Shown here: one piece after another, positions 30,701 to 39,980 of the stretch
Numbering within the stretch: position 1 is the stretch's first letter
How the letters are laid out: each line of letters begins with the position of its first letter
Source: Bremia lactucae
Taxonomy: Eukaryota > Oomycota > Peronosporomycetes > Peronosporales > Peronosporaceae
Assembly (NCBI RefSeq): GCF_004359215.1
Contig: NW_027152213.1
Span: 1,181,688-1,222,865, forward strand
Reading direction: 5' to 3'
Length of the DNA: 41,178 nt
Made by a program: the position numbers and the translations under genes
The notes under the pieces: model-generated
Told to the model about the DNA's origin: nothing
What the model saw: the letters and a program-made list of their open reading frames with translations, nothing else
Database searches by the model: none

Positions 30701-31150
30701 TTGATGAGGAATACCCGATGGAAGACATTGAGATCGGCGCGTCAGACTTGATGGCTAAGGTACCGGTAACTGACTTTCGTTCAGCTTGGGAGCACCTTGG
30801 CGGTAGCGCCGAAGTAAAGGGCAGCTATGGATTAAAATACAAGAGCCTCGTGGAAGGCGTGGCTGCAGTTATTGAAAACCTTGGCATGCAACCTTGTGAG
30901 AATACGTCTGTGCCTCAGCCAAAAGCCAAGGCACACATTCTTTTGCTCTCTGGCATGTTTGTGGGTGGTATTAAAGCATTGGTAAAATCGAGAATATCTT
31001 TGGACGAACAGAGCGGTAGCATGATTCTGCAGGTATGCTCTGTATGATGTCGATGTATTACTTCATACTAAATCTTGCTGCAATTCGCAGATGGCCGTAC
31101 GTTCTGAGGCGGAAGATACTAGTCAAACCATAATGGATTGCATTCGATAA
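27753..31150 (+). CDS. COPG1: Coatomer subunit gamma (gamma-COP/Sec21), nine exons
   Basis: Exons 27753-28256, 28344-28439, 28516-28911, 28986-29244, 29313-30112, 30173-30298, 30372-30572, 30643-31032 and 31091-31150 join in frame to about 943 residues; introns are 58-87 bp and GT-AG. Gamma-COP is the adaptor-like subunit of COPI that coats Golgi-to-ER vesicles. Landmarks: [41 protein letters not shown] spliced to [40 protein letters not shown] (alpha-solenoid trunk), then an acidic linker and the appendage with [24 protein letters not shown] and LGMQPCE. The N-terminal 40 residues are Ser/Gly-rich, longer than in human (874 residues). Start ATG is 27753, six bases inside the TTG-initiated frame. 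Confidence 0.93.
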
Positions 31151-31316
31151 AGAGTCTGCTTCGAAACTCGTAAGTAGCCAGCAGTCAAGTTTGTATAAGC
31201 AAATGAAGTGGTGAAAAAAATCAGAGGAGCAGTGTGGTAGCTTAATATTTGCGAGATCATCGTAGATGCTTTGCAACTATATCTATTATGCTTCTATGAT
31301 ATCGTTACTTTATAAT
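31151..31316. other. Short convergent intergenic region
   Basis: 166 bp between the stops of gamma-COP and the JmjC gene. Nothing else is seen. Confidence 0.6.
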
Positions 31317-32942
31317 TCAGCACGACTGTGACGTAATTTCTATGAGTCCCTCAGACCACAATCGCAGGACCATTCCGCGCACTGCAGTCTCATCGCCAGC
31401 AACCTCTGCTAGCTTATTAATCGACACCCAAGGCGCGGCCCCAGACGATGCATACAACTTCATAAGTGCAGGCGCCAGGTCGCCTGGAAAAACAACACTC
31501 TTCGGTTGTGGTGGAATTTGTCTCATAGCTTTTGTCACATCTTCGTCCACTTCATATCCGTCGTCAATGCCAGCTTCTTCACTTTCTTCCTCGTCACTCT
31601 TTTCATCGTCATCATCTGTCTTGCTCCGCTCGTCTTCATATTCGCCATCGCATGTGCAAAGGCCCATGTGATGCCGCCGGCAATTGTACAGCGAGAAATA
31701 CACCGCAACAAATGCTTCTTGCAGAGCATCTTCACCCATCGTCAAACGAACATGTGATCGATTCTTGAAATGAACATTGAAATTACTGTCAAGTAAACTC
31801 CGGCTAAATTCGTCATCTTCCTTGCTCTGGTTCTCTCCTAAAGGCGGCAAACGATTTGCAAGTACGTCCATTGCAGCTTCATCAGCGGCCTCTTGCAAGT
31901 CCTTTTCAATCACATAAGCAGCAAGTTTGCCAACTAACTTTTTGCACGTGGCCGTAAATTCCGTTGCTTTCACTGTGTCTGCTACGAATTGAGTGCCCAT
32001 GTAATTTAAGTACCCAACAGGAAGCCCCTTTCGAAATTCGACGTTTGAGTCAAAGGCTTGTCGAATAATGCGAGGTAACGCCACCTCTAAAAAGTTAGCC
32101 CACGACGTGTGTTGATACACTGATATAGTCACGTGCGTAGAGAATTCATTTTCATCCGTGCATGCCTGGTGTATGACTCCACGTGGAAAATAGAGCAAGT
32201 CTCCTTCTTCTACGGTTATTTCCATCCAAGGCTCGCCAATCTGATCTTCGGTCAAATCCAAGCTGTGTTCACCCGCTAGCTCCACCAGTGGGCGATAAAG
32301 TTTCCACCTCTTGCGGCCCTGAGTTTGGAGCACAAACACCTCCACATCGTCGTGGTGCGGAGCTAAAGCCTGAGCATTCGCAGGCGTCAAGTAAGCGCTC
32401 GCACCTGCCAGACCACCAAAAGCTTCCTCAAGTGCAGCATTTAACTCGTACAGTCCGTCCGCGTAACGCTGTGGCTGGTAAAATTGGCAGCTATATCCAC
32501 TGTCCAATAATCTGGCCACCTGTCTGCTTGACGCTTGGCCATTACATGCCTCGTCATGGAAATTTTCGCGTTTTGAATCGACATATTTGCAGATTGCAAG
32601 GTCCTTCCCGAAACTGAATGGGTCCGACTGCTTCTCCATAATCTTAAGCATCTTCTTGCGCGAAAACAAATTGCTATTAAATAATTGGCCCTTCTCTTCT
32701 TTGCGAACGTGAAGCGGCTTCTTCTCAAAATAGTCAGACAAAAACATGTCCATCGACATTCCGCCCAGAAGCTTGGTAAAAGTACTTTTGGCCCATTGAC
32801 GACTTCCCTTTTGGTCAACCTCAGTTGCAGTAGGAGCTGCATTTGCTAGGTCGGATTTATTTGTCCTTTGCTTTTTGCTAAGCTCAGCTAAATCCGCGTC
32901 AGCATTGCGTTTGACACGGCTACTTTTTTTGGTTCTGCTCAT
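31317..32942 (-). CDS. RIOX1: JmjC ribosomal oxygenase, NO66/RIOX1 type
   Basis: 541 residues from ATG 32942 (MSRTKKSSRVKRNADAD); the frame upstream opens only with TTG. The N-terminus is basic and nuclear-signal-like. The JmjC domain carries the Fe(II) triad in APHHDDVEVF (H196, D198) and FPRGVIHQ (H258), with the preceding SAYLTPANAQ block; a dimerisation and winged-helix region follow (PWVSINKLAEVAGDE near the C-terminus). NO66 enzymes are 2-oxoglutarate-dependent histidyl hydroxylases of ribosomal protein uL2 (RPL8), nucleolar, and have been reported as H3K4/K36 demethylases. An acidic insert (DDDDEKSDEEESEEAG) separates dimer and winged-helix parts. MINA53 is the close alternative; the APHxDD-E motif favours NO66. 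Confidence 0.88.
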   Translation of the reverse strand: MSRTKKSSRVKRNADADLAELSKKQRTNKSDLANAAPTATEVDQKGSRQWAKSTFTKLLGGMSMDMFLSDYFEKKPLHVRKEEKGQLFNSNLFSRKKMLKIMEKQSDPFSFGKDLAICKYVDSKRENFHDEACNGQASSRQVARLLDSGYSCQFYQPQRYADGLYELNAALEEAFGGLAGASAYLTPANAQALAPHHDDVEVFVLQTQGRKRWKLYRPLVELAGEHSLDLTEDQIGEPWMEITVEEGDLLYFPRGVIHQACTDENEFSTHVTISVYQHTSWANFLEVALPRIIRQAFDSNVEFRKGLPVGYLNYMGTQFVADTVKATEFTATCKKLVGKLAAYVIEKDLQEAADEAAMDVLANRLPPLGENQSKEDDEFSRSLLDSNFNVHFKNRSHVRLTMGEDALQEAFVAVYFSLYNCRRHHMGLCTCDGEYEDERSKTDDDDEKSDEEESEEAGIDDGYEVDEDVTKAMRQIPPQPKSVVFPGDLAPALMKLYASSGAAPWVSINKLAEVAGDETAVRGMVLRLWSEGLIEITSQSC

Positions 32943-33639
32943 CGATAAGTGTTCCGATGGAATAAGATGGGTGCTAGGTAGCGCAATGTGAGCTCTGGCA
33001 ACCAATTGACCTTTTCTAATAAAAAAGAAGCCAAATCAAAATTAAATTACAGTGTGCTCAAATTAAAGACACCCGAGTATTTTGTTCTGCCATTTTTTAA
33101 ATACTAATTAAACACAGCTTTTGTGGGCCGTAGGGTAGTCGTATGGGTATATGTGGCATATCACATGTTGAATAAACTCAATCTAATCGCCAACATCATA
33201 GACATCAGGTGCTGCGAATTTTGTTACAGGGTGTCAAAGAGAGCTTCAATCTATCATTCATTGAGCATGTATGATTCTAATACAAAAAAGTTTTGAACGG
33301 CATTTGTGATGTTTACGTAGTAATTATTTAATAAATACAATCAAGTCCCATGAGTGCACGCACGTGGAGGTATTAAGAATGTATGTATATTACAATCGTC
33401 CAAGTTAATTTAAGTAATTCCTTTGCATAGGCATTGACCAATTTGACATAGTGTGTTAAGCTGAACGTCAAGGGGTAAGATGCCTGTCTGCCATTGGCGT
33501 CTGTGCGGACACATTAATAAAGACTTTTACTCATACCTTCTGGGGTGGAAGTAACGTGACGTCGAGTCAGCACTTTCCATAACGCTTTATTAACCAATAC
33601 TGTTAGCTAAAATCGTCACTAATCATTAGTTGCACATAA
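32943..33639. other. Intergenic region, divergent promoters
   Basis: About 700 A/T-rich bases between the JmjC gene (-) and the membrane-protein gene (+). No gene or repeat is seen. Confidence 0.55.
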
Positions 33640-34560
33640 ATGGCATGTGCGGCGGAGCCGGCATCATTACGCATCGGGTGTATGGAATACTTCATGACGA
33701 TTTCCAGTCGGCTATACTTTTCCCATTTCTATCGTCTCGTATACTTCTTTATGGTCATCTCCAGCCTAGTGTGCGCGACGTGGGTAAGAACTGAAACACC
33801 TCTCGAGATAGTTTTATATTCTGACGTTTACCTATCTGTTTGTAAATTAATGACTGCAGACTGGATTGAATAGCTGGAAAACGTATGCTTCTTGGTAGCT
33901 TTAACGTTGAGCAAGCGACTTATTTGCCGGCTTGTGTGTTGAAACTCTAGTCCGTCGTCTTTGATTTTCATTTCGTTGGAGGTCGCGGTCAGTGTGCTCC
34001 TCGTTTTCGAGGTGTTGTTGCGGGTAATGGCTTTTAGAAAGGTGAGATAGGCTCTACGTTTAAACAGGAAATTGTGGCGTCTTACCAGAGTAAAAAAATA
34101 AAATTGACAGCGCTTTTGGCACAAGTGGTGCAACATTTTTGACGTCGTCGTCTTGGGTGGGTTGGATGAAGTGACAGGTCTCTCAATTTGGTGCTGACAT
34201 GTCCGTTTCTAGTCATGAGTATATTCTCGTTGGTCGAGTATTTCAACCAAGAGGGCGTTTTGGGTGAGCTGGAAGAGGTTGCGGCAGACTCTGTGTTGGC
34301 ACTGCGCAATGCGGTGCAGTATGTTCGGCTAGCGCTTTTCCTCAAGTAAGCTAGTAGTGTCGTGTGCCTTAAGTGATCAAATGTTGAATAACTTTCTTTG
34401 CTTGCTTAGGAATCGGTCAGATAGACCAACCACGATTGGCAAAGACATAGATTTCGAGAAGTTGAGCGTAACAATGGAGGGCGAGCGAGAAGTTATGCTG
34501 AATGCTGAGAATGGGACGTTGTTCGACAGCGACAACGAGGAGGAAATTGAGATCGTCTAG
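33640..34560 (+). CDS. Small voltage-sensor-like four-helix membrane protein, six exons
   Basis: Exons 33640-33783, 33860-33882 (23 nt), 33951-34041, 34111-34156, 34213-34345 and 34410-34560 join in frame to 195 residues; introns are 56-76 bp. I assembled the model from splice signals and reading frame. Four membrane segments appear: FYRLVYFFMVISSLVCATW, SLIFISLEVAVSVLLVFEVL, NIFDVVVLVMSIFSLVEYF, and an amphipathic ALRNAVQYVRLALFLK. The pattern resembles the voltage-sensor or ion-transport fold (E in the second helix, FW-K-x-W-N-x-F-D turn, Arg in the last helix) without a pore. The acidic tail ends SDNEEEIEIV. Similar short proteins exist in fungi and protists; I know no established function. 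Confidence 0.75.
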
Positions 34561-34858
34561 GCAATCTATATATGCTTTTTCAAGGGAATATTTTTGTCGC
34601 AATTTACTTGCTATCTCGTTTGCCATGGTAGTAAATAGTAAGTACATAATGTCATATGCATCTTTAAGCAATGCATTCCAGAACATCCCAAAATCTTTGA
34701 TGAACTTTCAAAATGTACTTGTATTTCAAAGGATAATACGTCATATTAAAAAAACAATAGCTTCATAAGAGCAGCCCACACTAGATGAGCTCCGCTGCGA
34801 GAGAAACAGAATACACGCGAGCTTTAAAAAAAAAGACTTTTCGCTAATACTGTATACA
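34561..34858. other. Convergent intergenic region
   Basis: About 300 A/T-rich bases between the stops of the voltage-sensor-like gene and the YIPF gene; nothing identified. Confidence 0.55.
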
Positions 34859-35916
34859 TTATTCAAACCTGATAATTGCCAGCACTGGCAACATCTTTTC
34901 CTTGGTCAAATGCTCTCCAATAACGCGCCAGAGGTTGCTAAGTAAAAAGTATAGCGACCAAGCCATTGCAATCAGCATTACAATCCAGTCCACGGCGTCC
35001 ACAGGCGAGATGCATAAAATCTAGATGCAAATGTATTTTTCAATGTAAGTGTTTTTTTGTCAGGCCACACGGCAACCCAGCAACAACTTACCGCGGCCGG
35101 GATGAACATCAACGAGGAATAGCCATAAAGACACAAGAGAAAAAGTAATGTCATTGGCACTTGAAAATATTTTCCGACTAGCCAGATGAGTGTGGGGAGG
35201 CCAAGCAGAAAAATCTCTACCAGTGTGTAGGCCGAGGCGAGGCGACTAAAGTCATACGACCAGTCGTTTCGATTGCCTTCGTAGTCGAGAAATGATGCGG
35301 CATTACTGCATGATGCCAGGAAAAAGATGAGCGTCACGGAGAGCCAAAATGGGCCATAAGCATCTGGCGACTCCAGTGCGAGCTCAGAGAACGCTGGATC
35401 CTTCATAAACGGTAATAGCGCACGCATCAGACGTTGCTGTATGTCTGACGTGTCAACATTAAAGTACTGCAATCCCGACACAATATTAGACGGCACTGAA
35501 CACCACTGGGCCTACTAGTTAGAGCCACGCACCGGCTGGTAGAATGCCAAGCTGAAGCAGCCACATGCACCCGTAGGCCGAACGGGCTTGCCGTCTTCTC
35601 CTAGCGCTGCAGCTTTTGCACCAATAAGATAATCCTTGACCCTTGGAGAGATAATTCCATTTTCAAGCTCATCCGTTCCAAAGACAGAGACCTCTGCAAC
35701 AAAAAACATCGTAAGAGATGAAGCGCTACTTTAACTTCTTCATGAAATACACTAAATTACCAAAGTCAAGATCAGCGCTTCGGTCCTAATGTAGCCAAAG
35801 CCAAGATTAGAAGGAAATACGACAGTGGGCAATCAGAAAAGGCGTAATGAAGAATAAAGCAGCGCATAGCCACATACATTCATTGCACTCGCCGCGGATT
35901 TCACGTCATCATCCAT
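34859..35916 (-). CDS. YIPF1/YIPF2-type Yip1-domain Golgi membrane protein, five exons
   Basis: Minus-strand exons 35916-35878, 35785-35761 (25 nt), 35693-35533, 35466-35092 and 35020-34859 join in frame to 253 residues (introns 66-92 bp). Start MDDDVKSAASAMN. Splicing produces ADLDFEVSVFGTDE, then SLAFYQP joined to YFNVDTSDIQQRLMRALLPF, the Yip1 signature DAYGPFWLSVTLIF, and five hydrophobic segments ending NLWRVIGEH. Yip1-family proteins sit in early Golgi membranes and bind Rab GTPases. YIPF1/2 is favoured by the YFNVDT-x-x-I-x-x-R motif. A gene prediction that ignores the 25-nt exon would give a wrong N-terminus. Confidence 0.85.
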
Positions 35917-36049
35917 GATGCCTGTTCTAGATATATTAAGGCACCCTACGACTACTTTTACCCAATTGAATTGTTGCTCTGGTCAAAACTACAGACCGAA
36001 AAACGTTCTTATATCAAGGTACATAGCTTGCAAATAACGTGCGTGTTGT
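35917..36049. other. Short gap between Hsp70-like stop and YIPF start
   Basis: 133 bp; both genes are on the minus strand, head to tail. It must contain the Hsp70 3' end and the YIPF promoter. Confidence 0.5.
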
Positions 36050-37768
36050 TTAATCTAGATCCTGGGCAGGCACAACAGACACGACCGGAGCACTAACGTT
36101 CTCACAATCCGGGGCGTTGGCGGCCAGCTCTTCTGCCTCTGCCGCCTCTTCAGCGTCTTCCAGCTCTCCCAGTAGCTCCTCGTCTTCGTCGGCGGCGTCT
36201 TCAGCCTTCTTTACAATAGCAGCAACGTCCGAAGGCGTCAGTCGCGTAGCTTCTTGGGTCACTTCCAGTGACTTTTGGCCAGCTTTGCGCTCCGAGGCGG
36301 TCACTGTAAGGGCGCCCTTACTACTCACAGCAAATGTCACCTCAATTTCGGCATCTCCCTTCGGCAGCGGGGTAATCCCCGACACGCTTAATTGCGCCAC
36401 GAGAGTATTGTCCTTGGCCATAAGGCGCTGACCCTCGAAAATATGCAAGTACACAGCTTCTTGGTTGTCGTGTGAGGTCGTAAATATTTCAGTGGCCGAA
36501 GCAGGCAAGATAGTATTGCGGTGGATTAGTTCCGACACACTTCCATTAGCGAGAGCCACGGATAGATTCAATGGCACCACGTTTACCAAATTTAACGCTT
36601 CTTTGGGCTCGGGTGCGCCCACTAGCTCAGCAAGACAAGAGGCCTCAATCGTGGCCCCGTACGCAACAGCTTCATCCGGCGACATTTGCGTGCGCACATG
36701 TTTGCCTTCAAAATGTTTCTGAACGAGATTCTGCACGAGCGGTATACGCGAAGACCCGCCAACGAGCACAATGTGGTCGATATCCTCCTTTTCAAGGTCG
36801 TTCTCCTCCAAAATGGCGTCAATTTCAGTAATTGTCTCGTAAACACAATCACTGATGAGCTCCTCGAATCGAGGACGCGACAATTTGAGCGCAAAGTCTT
36901 CGCCCTCCATGAGAGAGTCCACCTCAATATTTACTTGCGTTTGCGTTGATAGAGAACGCTTGGCAGTCTCACACGCATTGCGAAGACGGCTTGACGCCTT
37001 CTTGTTGGTTTTTACGTCCAATTTCGTCTTACGCAGAAAAAAATTGGCGCAGTGGTCAAATACGGCAGCAGTAAAGTTTTCGCCACCAAGAGTATCGTTC
37101 CCTTTTCCGGCGACGACTTGAAACAAACCCTTGTCGACATTTAGTAGCGTTACGTCGTGAGTGGCGCCTCCAATGTCAAACACAAGGACGTACTCCATCT
37201 TGTCATTGTCAATAAACTCATCGAGACCGTAGGCAATGGCAGCAGCTAAAGGCTCGCTAAGGTACGTTAACACATCAACACCAGCTTGTTTAGCAGCAGC
37301 GCCTAGCAGTTCTGTGTACTTATCGCTTGCATGCGCGGGCTTACTTATAACAACGTGCTCAAGCTTCTCGCCCGTAAAATCCTCCGCCAACTCTTTTAAA
37401 TTTTGCAATAGTAGCGTCATAAAGTCCACAATAGTAACAACGTGCTTTTCACCGTTACGCTGTGTCTCCACTGCGACGCCATCAGTGCTGTGCGTGACAT
37501 TGAAGGGCCATTCAATGACAAAGTCGCGTTCTTTAATCTCTTCGTGAGTTTTTCCCAGTAAGCGTTTAAGATGATAAATTGTGTTATCGGCATGTGATGG
37601 TAGCTTATTAAGCGCTGTATCCCCTACGATCACTTCCTCCCCCTCAAAGCATACGTATGTGGGCGTAGTGCGAAATCCTTGGTCATTAGCAATGATGTTG
37701 ACCTTGCCATTATGCCATACGCCAACGCAACCGTGAGTTGTGCCAATGTCGATGCCCGCAACAACCAT
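36050..37768 (-). CDS. Atypical Hsp70 (short, Ssz1/HSPA14-like in size)
   Basis: 572 residues, intronless, ATG 37768. The ATPase domain is clear: GIDIGTTHGCVGVW (5-18), ANDQGFRTTPTYV, SEPLAAAIAYGLD (171-183), phosphate loop VFDIGGATHDVTLL (196-209), GNDTLGGENF and IVLVGGSSRIP. In canonical Hsp70 the phosphate loop is DLGGGTFD; here GGG has become GGA and Phe is His. The substrate-binding beta domain is diverged, the helical lid is short and Glu/Ala-rich, and the C-terminus ends PAQDLD without EEVD or an ER-retention signal. Likely a cytosolic, non-canonical partner chaperone; whether it pairs with a J-protein at the ribosome as Ssz1 does is inference. Confidence 0.85.
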   Translation of the reverse strand: MVVAGIDIGTTHGCVGVWHNGKVNIIANDQGFRTTPTYVCFEGEEVIVGDTALNKLPSHADNTIYHLKRLLGKTHEEIKERDFVIEWPFNVTHSTDGVAVETQRNGEKHVVTIVDFMTLLLQNLKELAEDFTGEKLEHVVISKPAHASDKYTELLGAAAKQAGVDVLTYLSEPLAAAIAYGLDEFIDNDKMEYVLVFDIGGATHDVTLLNVDKGLFQVVAGKGNDTLGGENFTAAVFDHCANFFLRKTKLDVKTNKKASSRLRNACETAKRSLSTQTQVNIEVDSLMEGEDFALKLSRPRFEELISDCVYETITEIDAILEENDLEKEDIDHIVLVGGSSRIPLVQNLVQKHFEGKHVRTQMSPDEAVAYGATIEASCLAELVGAPEPKEALNLVNVVPLNLSVALANGSVSELIHRNTILPASATEIFTTSHDNQEAVYLHIFEGQRLMAKDNTLVAQLSVSGITPLPKGDAEIEVTFAVSSKGALTVTASERKAGQKSLEVTQEATRLTPSDVAAIVKKAEDAADEDEELLGELEDAEEAAEAEELAANAPDCENVSAPVVSVVPAQDLD

Positions 37769-38382
37769 ATTTGAGAGCTGCCTCGCCTAAATGGGAGCGA
37801 TCTGCGTGTGGAAGTCTCGCTTGGCCAACCACTGGCTACGAATATTTGTACAGCAGCGTCTTACTGAAACAAAGTCAGCTGTAACACTCATTTGATTGGT
37901 ACAAAGCGCATGAATCAAAGCACAACTCCATAATTTGATTGTTCACCTTTATGCGAGGTCAGCTGCCTTCCAAGATCACACATCTTCACATTACTTAAAC
38001 TAACTAACATAAAAAGGCTAGGTATACGTGGGTGGCGCAAGCCATTCACGTAAAAAGGTGTATGCTTTGTAGAAGCATGGATGACCCAAAATCTGCCCAG
38101 ATTTTTAAGGAAGGTCTAGCAACTAACTTGTCCAGTGCGCGATAAATCATAGCGCTTGTAGTGACTAGCCTGTGGTCGTTCACTGACAATTATAAGCTCT
38201 TGGAATCATGAAATGACATACGCAATGTGCAGGCGGGCACGTCGTAATGCGGCCACGCTCTACTTAGACACACACCCTAGCACAGCGAGGAAGCGGTTTA
38301 ACCAGCTTCTCTTGTGTGCAGTGAGGTAGTTGTGGTGGGCGCGTCAGCAGCCTCACCCAACGCACTAAGTACTTTAGTTAAG
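37769..38382. other. Upstream region of Hsp70-like gene; no gene seen
   Basis: About 610 bases between the Hsp70-like start and the LTR. No open frame of interest. Some of this may belong to the retroelement if its LTR extends further left than judged. Confidence 0.5.
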
Positions 38383-38780
38383 TGTCGTTACGGGAGCGGT
38401 AATCCGGCTCCTCGTGCGCACTTACTAAGTTGGAAGTAGTTTTCAGACTGATTTATATTTAATCGTAATAAATATAAATACCTATTTTTACCAATCAAAA
38501 CGTCATCTCTATAGATAACACTTAATAAGTATCGCGAGCATATCTTTCTAGATACCTCGCGTAACGGATGACGCTAGCCGTCATCAAGGATAACGCTAGG
38601 CGTCATCCCTCCTAATGTGAATGCATCTATGTGCATCACATACACATGGGTTGGTCACAAATGTGAACACACCCGAGTGCTGGGTCTAATTACTTTAATT
38701 TAGTAATTGACCATCCCCTTAAGTACACCAAGTGTACTTAACGGGGACTGTGTAACATTAGGGCAACTTTAGCCGTTACA
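38383..38780 (-). repeat. 3' LTR of the right-hand gypsy element (left border uncertain)
   Basis: Read on the minus strand it begins TGTAACGGCTAAAG right after the polypurine tract, has an AT-rich TATTTATATTTATTA promoter-like stretch (about 38460-38480), and a candidate terminus CCCGTAACGACA at 38383-38394. It is rich in palindromes: 38719-38728 pairs with 38732-38741 (10 bp, loop CAA), extended by CCCC/GGGG, and GATGACG/CGTCATC occurs near 38567. The partner LTR is outside the window, so the end and target duplication cannot be confirmed. Confidence 0.6.
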
Positions 38781-38796
38781 CCACCCCCCCTTAAAG
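38781..38796 (-). other. Polypurine tract of the right-hand gypsy element
   Basis: Minus strand CTTTAAGGGGGGGTGG directly abuts the TGTAACGG LTR start. Such a tract primes plus-strand cDNA synthesis in Ty3/gypsy elements. Its position fixes the orientation of the element as minus. Confidence 0.75.
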
Positions 38797-38810
38797 AACG
38801 AATTTACATT

Positions 38811-39980
38811 TTGAAATTCGACAAAGAGGAGAGAGGAACTGCGAGCAGCTTTACGCCAGCGCACGTATTTCCATACACGGCGCCAAAGATGCCACCTAAA
38901 AGGGACCACGTTGGTGGGTCGTCTGCGAAGACGCCCACTCAACCTCGCACTAAGCGTACACGCCGCGTTAATTCCCCGGCCGCGTCCAATGCCTTAGTCG
39001 AAACGCCGACAGCTACTGCTGCTGTCGCGTTACGGGGCTAAAGGATCCATGCCACTTAAACAGTGAGGATGTTGATCCGTCGCTCATGGTCGACTACAAT
39101 GAGTCGACACCGTTGCCGTCACCTCATAGTAGTGATGCGGACAACGAGCTCATGAGGAAGAATGATGCGGCATTATTGCCCATCCACACTTCTCTCATGG
39201 CTCACAACATGGAGCAGCATCATTTACGAATGCTGTCCCATCGTCTGCGCTGGAAAGCGCAGCGACAGGTAATGAGAGCGCTGCCCATAAAGGCGCAGCC
39301 GCTTCTCCGTTGGGTATTACCACAACGCCTTATGCTCAGACCATACTTCATAATGGTTCTGACATAGAGGATTCTGAGCCTAAAGCTCCGCCGACGACAC
39401 GTGAACGTGCTCAGTCGGTGTCACAAACCAGTCGTTTAGGATGTGGCTATGTGACGGGTGACATATCATTGATGCCCCCTCCATCTAAATGGCCTCGTCG
39501 AAATGGGCCAAGAGCGTCGCTCCTAGAGCGCGCTCTTGTAGACGCACATAGTTATTATGGCGTCTTTAGATCATAGAGGGCTCAGGAAAATCGCTTGGGC
39601 GTATTTTTTCCGTTACCGGTCGTGTTGCGTTCGGATGAAACGCCCGGCCAATACGAGGCGGAATTCCTGCGCTTCATCCGCATTCCGATGCGATGAAACA
39701 TCGGTCGCAGCGAACTAATTTCGCCCGCTTGCGTGTGAAAGAATCATGGGCGATACTGTACCTCCTGTTTCTTCTCCCAACGCTACTTCTGCTCGTCTAT
39801 TTGAGACTAGCGAAGAGGCCTCAGCTGGTGCACCTTTTCATAGTCAGCCACCAAGCCGGGCGCATCAGTACGTAGGGTATCGATCAGTTCCTAAGAGTCA
39901 AAACTCTTCGGGTAACCTTTCCATTGGACGAGGATCTGATACCTTGACAAGCAACCTTCCAACAAGGCAGCGTTGATTCC
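38811..39980 (+). pseudogene. Degenerate plus-strand ORF series antisense to the gypsy 3' region
   Basis: Frames in sequence: MPPKRDHVGGSSAKTPTQPR with TKRTRRVNSPA (from ATG 38889 to a stop at 39041), then MVDYNESTPLPSPHSSDAD (39086 on), then GITTTPYAQTILHNGSDIED and PPSKWPRRNGPRASLLERAL (to 39576), then NRLGVFFPLPVVLRSDETPG and NATSARLFETSEEASAGAPF (to 39976), leading into the coiled-coil frame. The chain of hydrophilic, protein-like fragments in one direction suggests a decayed gene of about 500 codons. I recognise no domain. Confidence 0.4.

Noticed and set aside
31342..31671. Ser-rich plus-strand frame opposite the JmjC gene
   Set aside because: Mirror of the acidic insert of the JmjC protein.
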